A DNA stretch of 64,000 nt from Petrosia ficiformis (Eukaryota; Porifera; Demospongiae; Haplosclerida; Petrosiidae). Shown here piece after piece: positions 12,324 through 24,797 of the stretch (within the stretch, counting starts at the first letter, position 1; every line of letters begins with the position of its first letter). The notes beneath the pieces are model-generated. The model was given only the letters and a program-made list of their open reading frames with translations. It was not told the DNA's origin and did no database searches. The stretch spans positions 18,888,548 to 18,952,547 of the forward strand of contig OX345636.1 of NCBI GenBank assembly GCA_947044365.1, in the 5' to 3' direction. Position numbers and translations under genes: made by a program.

Positions 12324-15300
12324 ATGATCAGTTTGAATAACAAAGATGCAATTCCAGCTTTTGGTTTGGGGTTAGTTGTGAATTGTTCATGTCAAGTAAT
12401 AAGAACAGCACCTTGAATATTTTGAGTGGTTATATCCTTGATCTTAGAGCCAAGATTGTAATCTGAGTCATTTACCATGTCCAGTTGAGGTGTCATTTGT
12501 TCTTATTACTTGATCAAACTGTTTAATTTGCAGATTGTGATCCAGAAACAGTAACTGTTTCTTCTCCTAGATACCTATTTAACTATGTTCTTATACATTA
12601 TATTGATAGTTTAAAGGGTCAAAGTTAATATTTCCTAAAGTCCTATTTTCTCACCATGGTAATATATATTGGAAGCAAAGTGTGTTATTATTACGAAAGT
12701 GCTGTATATATAACAACAAATTTGAACAGCAGCAAGAACAGCATTAAAAATATGGACATACTTAACAACAAAGTTTTCGAAAACCACGTAGTTCTTTTTT
12801 GTGTAAAGTTCAACTGGATATATTAGTTTTCAGATTGCATGAAATTCATAATGTTAATCTTTGGTTTCAATTTTTACGTCATAATATAAGTGTCATGCAG
12901 TTCTCTTTTACTGTAGAACTTGGCAGTCCAAGAAAGGTGAAGTTGGAAAGGCTGTGGATATTGCAATAAGAGCAGGCTATCGTCATATTGATGGTGCTTA
13001 TATGTACATGAATGAAGATGAGATTGGGGAGGCTTTACAGAATCTTTATAAAGAGGGGATAGTGAAGAGAGAAGATATTTTCATCACCTCAAAGTTATCG
13101 TAAGATTTAACAAATTTCAGTTTGAATGTCATTATGATTGTTATTGATTACTAACGCAATATCATATAATTTTATTTAGATCATTTCATTTGCAGTCTAA
13201 GGAGGATATTCTTGAGTGTTTTCAAACAGTTCTCAAGAATCTTCAAACTGACTATCTGGACTTATTTCTAGTGAGTACTGTTTAACATTGAATCCATCCT
13301 TATTTCACTACATGTAGAACTGTCACCTCTAGTTAGTTCATCCTTATTTCACTACATGTAGAACTGTCACCTCTAGTTAATCATCCTTATTTCACTACAT
13401 GTAGAACTGTCACTTCTAGTTAGTTCATCCTTATTTCACTACATGTAGAACTGTCACCTCTAGTTAATCATCCTTATTTCACTACATGTAGAACTGTCAC
13501 CTCTAGTTAATCATCCTTATTTCACTACATGTAGAACTGTCACCTCTAGTTAATCATCCTTATTTCACTATATGTAGAACTGTCACCTCTAGTTAATCAG
13601 TATAGTTCATTCCATACTCCCAAATAACAGCAACTGTATGTGAAACAACAAACTTTCATCTAATCTAAACTCTCTCGCGACAAAAGTGGATCTGATTAAT
13701 TTTAACATGTTAAAGCATGAAAGTTTGATTTTTGTAATAATAGTGTGGTTGTCTTATACATGTCCATGTTAAATTGTTGATTTACTCAATCTTCACAATT
13801 GTTATACAGTGAAACATCACTATTTGAGCACCCCTGTATTAAGGACACTTAAAATGTCCCAAACTGTACTATATAATATCAATTCACCCTTGAAATGTAG
13901 ACACCTCTGTAATCAGGACACTTATATTTGTCCTAAGGGTGTTCAGAATAGAGGGGTTCCACTGTAACTTATAATTTTTCAGTTGAAGTGACTGATATCT
14001 GATTCTAAATAACTAACAAAACAAAGCTTGTTTATTATGCCTTACCACTAATGTAAAAGTGAATACTATACTAGAACCAAGAAATTATAGTACCTCTCAT
14101 AATTATAGATTCATGGTCCTCTGGGATTTAAGAAAGGAGCACCATTTCCAAACCTACGAGAGGGAGACATTATAGATTATGATGAAGAGCGCATAGCTAT
14201 GGTCTGGAAGGTATGTTTGAGCTGAGAGTTCTTTCATGATTAAATTGAGAAGAAAGTATCAATGTATATTTGTTTAACTGTTGAGATAAAATTAATTTTA
14301 TGCTGTCATTTTTATTATTTTTAAAAAATATTGGCTGTTTAAAACTTTAAGTCCATTTACAATTATTATAATTCATTGATTTTGTGTTTATATTAGTAAG
14401 CTATACTGAATAATTATAATATACTTGATGATGTATATAATTATATAATTATAAATGTGATATTTTAAATTCAGACAATGGAAGAACTTGTTGCAAAAGG
14501 TTCAGTGAAAGCCATTGGAATCTCAAACTTCACCATAACAAAAACTGACAAGCTTCTCAAAACAGCAAAAATAGTACCAGCTGTTAATCAAGGTAAGATT
14601 AGAGATAACATGATAACCAGCAAATTAAATAAACAGTTTTTTCATGGGCTCCTGGTTCAAGTCATAGTACTAGTTAGTCTCCATGCACTGAGGCATGTTT
14701 TTGTGGCGAGTAGCACTTTAAATAGTGCTCGGTCATATTACTTTTAATTGATGAGATTCCTTTTCACAGTCTCAGATAACTTTTGTGAGTTAGAGCTACT
14801 TATGAAATATTTTCAATAAAAATAGAGAAAGATGTAGGGACGTCAAAACCCAAATGCATGCGAACAAGGTTGGCCCGGGAGGTTAACGTAGGACCTAAAA
14901 TTAGACAAACAACTTCATATAACCCTACATAAGTACTTACACTGCTATAAAGCAAAATACAAAGAGCTGTACTTATGTAGGGTTGTATGGAAGTAGTTTG
15001 TTTAATTATGTTTCAATTGCCATGACTTGGCAAAATAATTAACTGTTGCTATACCTCTTTGTCCATTTCTACAACCCTTGGGCTTCATCTTCAAATTTCC
15101 AAATAATGAGACCTTAATTGAAATGCTACTTAAACCTCTTATAGAACTTGTATTATACATCTTTGTATTCTTTATGTCACAATATCTACACATTTATAAT
15201 AATAGTAATACTCACTACTTTTTTTAGTGGAGTGTCATCCTTATTTTCAACAAGTAAAACTTCGAACTTATTGCAAATCAAAAGGTATTTTGTTGTTATA

Positions 15301-15818
15301 TAATGTTTCATGTAATTGTAATTTTTATACAATCATAGGAATTGCTATAGAATGTTATGCTCCTCTTGGTTCTCCGTCGCGTTTTGGAATTGATCCTAAT
15401 GACCCTGTGGTTATGGAAGACCCTGTCATAAATGAAATAGCTACAAAATACAGTGTTACTGCTGCACAGGTATGATATACAGTAATTAATAATTATAATG
15501 ACGAATAATTATAGTATTATGAGATGAACTTGTATTTAAGATTTTTTTGGTATCCAATTTCAATATTTTCTACAGATATGTATTTCATTTCTTCTACATC
15601 TTGGACTCATTGTTATTCCTAAATCTGTCAGTGAATCAAGGATCCTAGAAAATCTTAAAGCTACAGAGATTACGCTGACCCAAGAAGAAATTGATAGGTT
15701 GAAAGCAATTGATAAAAATCTCCGCTATTTTTCAATGAAGCGGTTCTTACCACCTAACTCAAGTATAACAGTGGAATCAATGTGGGACATTGTAGAGGAT
15801 GAAGAATATAATATATAG
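12324..15818 (+). CDS. Aldo-keto reductase 3 (323 aa, start shifted to exon 2)
   Basis: Aldo-keto reductase. Coding exons: 12324-12370 (within exon 12321-12370), 12917-13099, 13180-13270, 14109-14210, 14475-14592, 15228-15284, 15339-15469, 15576-15818; total 972 nt, open. The first exon near 12060-12095 aligns with the ATG exon of its neighbours but has lost the ATG, so I start at the Met immediately after the conserved Trp of exon 2 (W-MISLNNKD). The tetrad is intact: Asp41, Tyr46, Lys75 and His109 in IHGPLGFKK. Intron 4 contains a 43-bp tandem repeat and a mariner-like MITE. It ends 118 bp before the AKR-4 ATG. Function is probably retained, with five fewer N-terminal residues. Confidence 0.85.
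12394..12513. repeat. Short inverted repeat in AKR-3 intron 2
   Basis: CAAGTAATAAGAACA and TGTTCTTATTACTTG face each other about 90 bp apart. Likely a small MITE; no target duplication was identified. Confidence 0.5.
13294..13596. repeat. 43-bp tandem repeat, about seven copies
   Basis: Seven near-identical units of about 43-45 bp containing CATCCTTATTTCACTACATG and TAGAACTGTCACCTCTAG, directly after the exon 4 donor of AKR-3. Some units differ by an extra GT. The array is a minisatellite and likely varies in length between individuals. Confidence 0.9.
13807..13964. mobile_element. Mariner-like MITE with TA duplication
   Basis: 158-bp element with ends CAGTGAAACATC and GGGGTTCCACTG, flanked by TA at 13805-13806 and 13965-13966. 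The interior repeats AGGACACTTA/CCTAAGGGTG themes. Short size, CAGTGGAACC-type ends and TA flanks fit a Tc1/mariner-derived MITE. Confidence 0.7.
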
Positions 15819-15936
15819 ACTTTTGAAATATATACACTTTTGATAGTTGAGTGCTATAATGCTGTTAAAATTATAATTGTATAAAGTAGTTATAGGGTTT
15901 AATCCCCATATACACGTGTTTCAACGCTGCAGCAAG

Positions 15937-18900
15937 ATGTCGAAAGTGGTGAGTACATGTATATCTGACTGTTGTTTTATCTTACCATGATTGTTTTTTT
16001 TTAACTGAAACCTATTGTTCTGTGTCACCATCAGTATACTGGTTTGAGTAATGTTAATTAAGTAGTTTTCTTTGTGATTATAGTGGACAGTGAAGTTGAA
16101 CAATGAGATGCGATTTCCAGCTTTTGGTTTGGGGTAAGTGTTTGTATCTATGATGTGTGAGGATATTAACTATTGTGATGTAAGTACATGATCATTGATT
16201 GAGTAGACATGTTTGCCGAACTGAAATTCGATGTAATTTAAAATTACAAAAATTGCACAAGGCAACTTGTATTGCATCAAAGTTGTATAGTATATGGTAG
16301 TAAGTTGCTTGTAGATTGTCACTGGCAACTTGTTGCCTCTGGACAGAAAAGTGCCCTATTTACGAATAACATGTTACATCCAACAACTTTGTGCTGGAAA
16401 GGTGCCTGATGTATGTTGCGTCATGATGCGTATGTTGGCCCAGTGAAACCTGAACAGCAACTCCATTTATATCAACTGCAGCTTGTACTATTTTTTCTAA
16501 AGTTGTTTTTGTATACCACTAAATGAGTAAAACTAAACAAGCATCAATATAATTGACTGACTGATAGTAACTTAGAGCGTGAAATATTAGAAAAAATATG
16601 TTGTACTTAATACTGCTGATTAGTTTGTGCTGTCAGTTACAATTTAAAAAAAAATTTTTTTATTTTACAAGTGTTTTGACCAAATGTGGCTTAACGAGGA
16701 ATAGCACAAGTTGCTAATATTAACCAGCTTCCCAGGATCAATGGCTTTACATTCCCTCCGAATGCTAATATTAACCAGCTCCCTGGGACTGACAGCTTTA
16801 CATTCCCTCTGAAGGATGTGGTGATGAAACACCTCTTCATTTTTGAAGGTAGAGCAGAGTACACTCATAGGCGAGAAAAAGCCTGACCCTGCAATCTTTC
16901 GATTGCAGGTCAGCACTTTAACCAGCATGCGACTAGAACCCCCTTGATTATCTTGTCTCATAACAGTGTGTCGTAATAATATTATTTATCTTTATGTAGC
17001 ACTTGGCAGTCCAAGAAATCTGATGTTGGAGAGGCAGTTGAAATTGCTATTAGAGCAGGCTATCGTCTCATTGATACTGCTTATATGTATTATAATGAAG
17101 ATAAGATTGGTGAAACCCTGCAGAAGCTTTTTAAGGAAGGAGCAGTGAAAAGAGAAGATATTTACATTACTTCAAAATTGTCGTAAGTTTTAAAAGTTTG
17201 AATGTAATTTTCAAATATAAAATAGAATGCTTTGAACTAGTGTTAATGTACCCATGTACAAGATGATGGCTAATTTTTAGGATTGCGCCTATACTAGTAT
17301 AGGGAGGTGCCTATATTGAAGATATAGGCAGAGTATCGGTATAGGCAACAGCATTGCCTATACAGCTTACACAATATTTTTCAGGCTTTGCAGATTACAT
17401 TATTGTCAAACTGCACAAGTACAATCAGAAGATGTGTGCAACCAAGCCTGAATATGCCTGTAACTACATGTTCAATGTACTTTGGGCTAAATGTATAGCA
17501 CACGAACAATAGAATAATTAACACTGTACCATGTGTGAACAGTTGTAAACTAGATAAATACAACTATATATTTCACACAGACAATATCGGATCGGATCTA
17601 CATATAGGCAATGTGGATTATGAAATATAGGGATATAGGCATATAGGCAAATTGCTGTATAGGTGCAACACTACTAATTTTTGTGCAAAATAACACATGT
17701 TCACTGAAGGGAATGTCAATTGTAGTACACAATAACACGGCCATGGTTTGGAATGAGATCAGGATATCCAAGGTCCTGTACAGAACCAGAGATTGCTGGA
17801 TCGAAACTAGCCATACTGATTAAACTACCTGTTTTCAGCCAAGTGAAACAGAGAGATTATGATAGTGTCACGGTCACCTCAGAAATTGGAAAAATTAAAG
17901 TTAATTAGCGCATGTGCGAACAGTTGAATCCAGGTTCTTTTTCTACACAATCTTAAAGGGTCTGGGTACGAGGCTAGTGGCATTACTTCAAGTCTTACAC
18001 CTTGATTCACTGACAAGTAATGTTAGCAGAACTGTAATATGTAGACGCCATAGAACGAGAGAGTGATGAAATGGACAGTATAATTATACAGATTGAATGT
18101 GCAAATACATAAAATGTGGACATTTGGACTTGGAATATCTGTTCCAGTCATACTAAATAAGACATGTTATGTTTATTACAGTTCCCCATGTTGTTTTATA
18201 ATAGTTAATTATTATTATAATCCGTATAATAGTAGGGTGCTCTCACAAACTGCGCATGTGTAATTTGGACTTAACATTATTGGATTTGCATCATTAGCAC
18301 ATGGACTTAACCCACCACTTCAGAGATCTCTATCCACTTCTCTAGCAAGTACGATAGGACTATAGGTTTGTGAGGAAGATTTGCAACAAGCAAAAGACAA
18401 AATAAATCTAAATGTACAAAACTTATAAGTTTGCTCCAATAAACATTCTATGGTGAGGATATTGGATTCTATAAACTCGTAGATTGTGATGAATGACTGT
18501 AGTTTACTGGCTAAGGTAGTAGTCACATCCAAGGGTTGTCCATTAGCATCAACTGCCTTGTGGTGATCTCTCCACATCATATGTTGGAAGATCCTGATCT
18601 CATAGCATCAATGAGTAGTGCAGAACGTAATACTCTGTGCTTTCCTTGGTCCACCATATTGATTGAAATAATCAACATCTTTTCACAAGACCTTAAAGCA
18701 TAGTGAAATGATGGCATATTCATCAGATGCCAGAAACTCTGAACAGGTAGAGAGGCTCCCTACAAAAGGTAGTATGTTAGCAATAATGTAAAAAATAAAC
18801 TTGGATGCATGTGAGTTTTGTAAATATGAATAGTACTCAATTGATAACAGTGCTATAGAATAATCTTTTATACTTTACTTTCATTAGTTGCACTGATGAA

Positions 18901-21900
18901 AGTAGCTGTATAACTACCAAAACATTTGATTAAAATTTTAAAAAAATTCTGCTTGTAAAGAAAGCATTATTTATTATAATGTCAGATAATTATCCTGTGT
19001 TAATTCTTTTTTTATATAGATCGTTTCACATGACAAGCAAAGAAGATGTGTTTGATTGCTGTAAAGCTATTCTGAAGAATTTACAGATGGACTATCTAGA
19101 CTTGTTCCTTGTGAGTTTTAGATTTATCAGTACATTGAATTAGTTTGTAGGAGTTAAATAATTACAAAAATGTAGTATTAACATAGCTTTCAGCTGCATA
19201 TTCAAATTATTATTGTACTTCATTTTTTGAAGTCAAAATGCTTATTAATATACATTCTATACATCTTTTGTTTGGAAGTCATCGACATGTTTAATGCAAG
19301 AAGAATATTCACTACACTTTGCTAAACTAAACTCTACTTACAGTAATGCTTACAAGTGACAATTTGTTACTATAGCAATTTTGAGACAAAAGAAGTGTTA
19401 CTCAATACTTTTTGTTCAAAGTCATAAACCTGCAGCATGGTTTTCACTTTTCAGTATATAAAAGTATTGCTAACAACATGTGCACTCACTTACAGTACAA
19501 ATTTGATCATGTATTGAATTACCAAATGAGTATTGAAAGTCATTGCAGGCCTACACGTAATTATTGTAAACATTTTAAAAATGAAAGACGTACTGTAGGG
19601 ATATCAAAAACTGAAAAAGCATAGAAACAACATTAGGATGGTACATTAGAAAGAAAATTAAACCAACCACTTCCACATAACCCTACACAAGAGTAAATAC
19701 GACACATAAAGAAACTTTTATGTGGAAGTTGTTAGTTTAAATTGGCTTCTAATGTACCATCTCAATCTTGTTTCTGTGTGGTTTTGGTATTGATATCCCT
19801 ACAATAATTATTCAAAACATGTAAGGATATCAAACCGAGATAGTACCTTGGTAGAAAATTAAACTTACCAGTTCCACACAACTCTTTACATAATAAGTGA
19901 AATTTAATGTAGTAGGTACTTGTGTAGGGTTATGTGAAAGTGATAAGTTGAATTTGTTTGCTAAGGTACCATCTCAATCTTGTTTGCATACTATTGATAT
20001 ATCAATAATATGCAAACAAGGTTGTTACTACATTTTCTTTCAAATAAAATATTTTTATTACTTTTTTGAAAGATTAGTTGATATTTTGAGGAGTAAAAGT
20101 ACTACCAATGTGGTAATTAACTTTGTTAACTTTTTTGTTTTTCATGATTACAATTTAGGAGAAATGTTAGATTCAAAATTAATTTAAAGTAGTAATAAGT
20201 AATACTGAATCTAAAGCTGAATAAAGAGGTCACTTCAATGAGTGTAAATAAATATAAACAAATTATTATACAATTGTGATTATAATTATTGAAATATGTG
20301 CAAAGATCAAGGCTGAAAAGGAGAAGTGCAGTGACAATGGTTGAGGCAGCAGACCTGCCAATTACTGATTATCTTTCATACTAAGGAGGCTTCTATAAAT
20401 ATGTTTTATAAAAAAGGGACATTTACTGAGTTCTGAAGATGTGTAACTCCAGTATTAGTACAGTGATCCTTCATGATTCAAGGTTCTATATGAAACATTG
20501 CTAATGACTTTCACATTTCTGAAACTCAATGACCTCTATTTAATAATTGATATAGTCGTTATAGTTCTTTAAAGATTCTTGGCTAACTGGCACATCAGTA
20601 CAAATGCATGCCTTTGATATGTAACAACATGTTATGTATTTTGTGGAAGTTAATACCTTTAGCTTGTAATAATACAATTCATCACAATGAAGTCCAGTTC
20701 AGTGAACGTCAATACACCATCACAAATTGCATATGAAGTCTTATTTTCCTGTTTTAATGGGGATTTAAACTTATCACTTGCAACTGATTGAATTAAATGG
20801 GTAACCATTTTTTCTGGGCCATCCCTACATGAAAGTACTCTATCTCTGATGAATTATGTAATTATAAATGTAATTAATTATTATTACTTATTAGATTCAT
20901 GGTCCAATGGCATTGAAAAAGGATGCAACATTCCCGAAATTGCGTCCTGGAGATCAGCTGGGATATGATGAAGGACGCATTGCCTTAGTGTGGGAGGTAA
21001 TTCGTAATTTTAGTGATAACAATAACCTCATAGAGTAGGTTAAAGTACTTGGTTGTTTGTGTGAGTAAGTAGGTATATTATCAAAAGTCAGTTGCTAATA
21101 AGGAAGGCACTAATAGACTTGAAATATATAATATTAATTGAAACAATAATATTATGTCCTTTGTTCTATGTTTGCAATCAACAAATAATAATTGTTTAAT
21201 AAACGTTACGGTAGTTATACAACTACCTTCATCGGTGGTATAATAATAATTACAAAAAACGTTCTACTATTTATACTACATTAGACTGTACAAGATACTA
21301 AGGAGCATGCATGATGTTGTAGAGGTCACACGCACTGTTCTGTGTTACACGCATTTGGTTGTGTGTCAAACTTATGACTGGATTGCAGTGTCAGGTAGAC
21401 ATCAAGCAGTAGTCCTTTTTCTCTATTCAGAGCATCTTCCTCTTTGTGTATGTGCCAAGACTCCATTGTACATCAAGGATGTGTGAAAGCATGTCGATCG
21501 ATTACTGTGGTGTTGTCCCAATCAATTCTGTGGTTGGTAGAGATTGCCTAATGTCTATCTGACACTGCAATCCAGTCACAAGTTTGACACACAACCAAAT
21601 GCGTGTGACACAGAACAGTGCGTGTGACCTCTACAATATCATGCATGCTCCTTAGTATCTTGTACAGTCTAATGTAGTATAAATAGTAGAATGTTTTTTT
21701 TGTAATTATTATTATACCACTGATGAAGGTAGTTGTATAACTACAGAAACGTTTGGTTATTATAAAAACAATTATTGATTGGTGAAAGCAAACATAGAAC
21801 AATGCATATTACACTACCCAATCATTCAGGAGTTTTCAATAATAATTAATATTGATATACTATAGTACAATTCAATTTTCATTAATGAATGTTCTATAAG

Positions 21901-24797
21901 CCATAATTACATCGATATAATACATGATACTGTACATCTGTATTTATTCATTATTGATCCATAGCCCAGATAAAATAATAGTAGCAGCATTTAATATGCT
22001 GTAATTAAGCACATTCTGTACCTAACCAGGGGTCTCATATAAGATCTTTAGTTAGTATATGGAAAAGTGTGATCAGTGTTGATTAAAGAACGTACCCACT
22101 CTATTACTATTATTTTTGTGGGTGACTCCTTATTATGGCCCGTAGGGCCATCTCTATGATTGCTTTCCACGGGGTTTAATGTATATAATGTTTGTGTCAC
22201 TTGCGTGAGTATGCGTTGTATATGTAGTTAAGGAAGTTGCGTCATTCCGAGGGGCTCAGTCAATTAATGGGCGTGGCGTGTAATAGAACGCTCACGTCCA
22301 TTAATTGACTGAGCCCCCCAGAGCAACAACTTTCCTTCAGGTCTGTACTACAGAGTAGTACAGACCTGAAGGAAAGTTGCTTGTAGCTTACGCAGAAACT
22401 GAAACTAATAGCAAGCTATTCTACCTAAAATATATTCCTAAAGTTCTACAAGGTTCTTTAAAAGGTAAGCAGAGTGGATAATCAAAATAATAACTATAAT
22501 AGGCTGTTGTGTTTCAGGCATGATAAAGTCAGCCATGATTACTGAATGCTGGACACCACAAAGCAATCATAGGGATGTTTTTTTTCTATATACACTTGTT
22601 TTTATGCCAGAATGAGATGTATTACTAATTATTAATTATTAATGTTAAATTTCTCATGATTTTAGGAGGGAGGGGGTACCTGGTCCTCTGTGTATAAAAT
22701 CTGCTTGCTGTCTGTGGGTACAAGAGAATAATTATGTCTAATATATTGTATGCCCTACAAAGAAAATTTTTTTGGGACTATGTGCAAAATTGTAACTAAT
22801 GTTTATAATTGTAATGTACTCTGTCATGATGTAGGCAATGGAAGAACTTGTTGCTAAAGGTTCAGTGAAAGCTATTGGAATTTCTAACTTCACAATAACA
22901 AAAACTGAAAACCTTCTCAAAACAGCCAAGATAGTACCTGCTGTTAATCAAGGTAAAATACTATGTAAAACTATTTGCTTCTTCATTATGATTCTACACC
23001 ATTGTCTTGACTGACAGCAAGTTGCTGCTCAAAAAAAATTACAAGTTGATAACAAGATATATAGAGAACAAGATATATAGAGAAAAAAGTATCCCCATGA
23101 CTGCTTTGTGGTGTCTATCATTCAGTAATCATGGCTAACTTTATCATGCCTGAAACACATCAGCCTATTATAGTTATAATTTTGATTATCTACTCTGTTT
23201 ACCTTTTAAAGAACTTTGTAGAACTATAGGCAGGGCCGCTGAGAGGTAGAAAGGGGCCCTGCCTATAGTTTTAGCTAATTAATTATTCATAGCGGGTGTG
23301 GTTAATTAAATAATTGCGTGTTATTAACAATAATTGCTGTTTCAGCATTATATTACACGTGTCACGTCACCGTTACAGCTAGTCATCAGGTATAAAAAAA
23401 TTATAACTATTATTATTGGCTTGTAACTCCTTACAAATTTAGAATGCAGAGAAATTACAAATCAGGTGCCCAAAAACAATTGAGTAAGCTCATCTATAAA
23501 ATAATGGTCAAAACATTTGGGGCCCCAAGAGAATGTGGGGCCCCAGGGCAGTTGCCCCTGTTGCCCCCCCCCCTCTCAGTGGCCCTGACTATAGGAATTT
23601 ATTTCAGGTAGAATAGCTAGCTATTAGTTCTAGTTTCTAGTTTTCTACGTAAGCTACACAGCATTCTTTCTGCTGGTCTGTAGAGCTTGAGCGCGCATTC
23701 CTTTAATCACCACACCCATTAATTGATTGATCCCCTGCAATGACAAGGAGATACCTCAAACAAATGAATAAACCTCATTAATTTTCATGCAGGAAAAAGG
23801 TCTAGAAACTGCTTTCATCCATTGAGCACCTTTGAATTCACTCACATGCACACATCAGTTAAGGCACCTATTTCTCTTGTGCAATATGGAATTTACAACA
23901 CTCGAGTCTTGAGGTATGGTGTTGACAAGCATACAGCACTCTCTTTGCTTGTGCTTAGCTTTATGCTAGTGTCTACTACACCTCTTGTGCTGTAATTTCC
24001 ATAATGTACTTTAGCTATTACGTAATTATCTTCCAATGTCAATGATGAGGGAGATGAACCACTTTTTGTTCAACCATTTCATACAGAAGCCATCTTGTTA
24101 CCAGATAATGTACACTTAAAGGCATATGAAATAATTTCTTACCTTTTTTTACATGTTACTTTTTTTATTTCTCAGTGGAGTGCCACCCTATCTTTCAACA
24201 GACAAAATTGAGAGCATATTGCAAATCAAAAGGTATAGTTATATTAATTTGTATATCCAATGTAATTAAACTGATTTTATGTTCAACCAACCATAATAGG
24301 TATTGCTTTTGAGTGTTATGCTCCTCTTGGTTCTCCTACTCGTATGGGAATTGATCCTAATGAACCTGTAGTACTGGAAGATCCTGTTATAAATGAAATA
24401 GCAACAAAGTATAATGCTACACCTGCTCAGGTATCTATACCGATTATTTCAACCACATTATAAACTTATAATTGAGTTTGACATAGTTTATATACTGCTC
24501 TGTAGTAGCTCTAATTAACAGCAACAAAAATTTATTAGTCTTTTAATTATCTAGATTTGTATATCATTTCTTCTACATTTGGGATTAGTTGTGATTCCAA
24601 AATCAGTAACTGAGTCCAGAATCTTAGAAAACCTCAAAGCTACTGAGATTACCCTGATGCCTGAAGATATTGAGACACTAGAACGAATTGATAAGAATTT
24701 TCGTCTGATCACATTTAAACCCTTCATGACTTCTTGTTCAGGCTTGACTGTTGATACATTTTGGGACACTTTTGAAGATAAAGCCTTCAAAGTTTAA
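15937..24797 (+). CDS. Aldo-keto reductase 4 (328 aa)
   Basis: Aldo-keto reductase, nine exons: 15937-15948, 16084-16133, 17000-17182, 19020-19110, 20895-20996, 22835-22952, 24176-24232, 24300-24430, 24555-24797; total 987 nt, open. The start is ATG of MSKV. Catalytic Asp46 and Tyr51 lie in LIDTAYMYYNE, Lys80 in ITSKL, His114 in FLIHGPM. Exon 3 is the most diverged of the array and has the more usual DTAY, where the paralogues have DGAY. Exons 6-8 are close to AKR-1 and AKR-2, a mosaic pattern. Introns are the longest of the array and hold several transposons. The last exon is inside duplicated block A and recurs at 54551-54805. Confidence 0.9.
16711..16811. repeat. Tandem 50-bp duplication in AKR-4 intron 2
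   Basis: Two imperfect direct copies, each carrying GCTAATATTAACCAGCT and GCTTTACATTCCCTC, back to back. No gene is apparent. Confidence 0.6.
16880..16962 (-). repeat. Possible tRNA-derived SINE fragment
   Basis: On the minus strand, CTGGTTAAAGTGCTGACC is followed by a hairpin CTGCAATC-GAAA-GATTGCAG, reminiscent of the D-arm and anticodon region of tRNA-derived SINEs. No proper acceptor stem or B box follows, so it is not called a tRNA gene. Confidence 0.3.
17276..17680. repeat. Degenerate inverted-repeat element in AKR-4 intron 3
   Basis: Several inverted copies of CTATATAGGC/GCCTATA motifs, with GGATTGCGCCTATAC on the left and GTATAGGTGCAACAC on the right. Probably an old foldback MITE. 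The rest of intron 3 to 19019 shows no recognisable gene. Confidence 0.4.
19592..20030. mobile_element. Two adjacent related foldback MITEs
   Basis: First copy, about 19592-19803: ends TGTAGGGATATCAAAA and GATATCCCTACA, with inner inverted arms ACTTCCACATAACCCTACAC. Second copy, about 19820-20030: diverged, with GTAAGGATATCAAACC and shared TACCATCTCAATCTTGTTT. A third related piece with ACCCTACATAAGTAC inverted arms lies at about 14825-15010 in AKR-3 intron 6. Non-coding. Confidence 0.6.
21195..21770. mobile_element. Large foldback element in AKR-4 intron 5
   Basis: Arms of about 200 bp: 21195-21402 pairs with about 21550-21765. The outer ends share GTAGTTATACAACTACCTTC, and both arms carry GTGACACAGAACAGTGCGTG-type sequence. 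The loop is about 150 bp. A solitary related end lies near 18890-18930. It would form a very stable hairpin; no protein is encoded. Confidence 0.7.
22133..22606. mobile_element. GGCCCGTAGGGCC-family MITE with two internal palindromes
   Basis: The left end has the palindrome ATGGCCCGTAGGGCCAT followed by GATTGCTTTCCAC; the right end has CACAAAGCAATCATAGGGAT. Inside are an inverted pair around TCAATTAATGGGCGTG and a near-perfect hairpin with 25-bp arms (CAACTTTCCTTCAGGTCTG) and a 3-base loop. It lies in AKR-4 intron 5. Other copies: 46072-46447, 46668-47770, 51117-52213. Confidence 0.75.
23078..23760. mobile_element. GGCCCGTAGGGCC-family MITE (inverted, truncated), split by a hAT MITE
   Basis: Reverse-orientation copy starting AGTATCCCCATGACTGCTTT and running through the family interior to ACACCCATTAATTGATTG. 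It is interrupted at 23223 by the hAT element at 23231-23587, and sequence resumes after the 8-bp duplication. The GGCCCGTAGGGCC end is missing. Confidence 0.65.
23231..23587. mobile_element. hAT-type MITE with 8-bp duplication ACTATAGG
   Basis: 357-bp element with ends CAGGGCCGCTGAGAGG and CCTCTCAGTGGCCCTG, flanked by perfect ACTATAGG (23223-23230 and 23588-23595). Same family as 28319-28646 and 58471-58798. Non-coding and nested in another MITE. Confidence 0.88.

Noticed and set aside
16880..16962. tRNA gene on the minus strand
   Set aside because: Only D-arm and anticodon-like pieces are present; acceptor and T arms do not pair.
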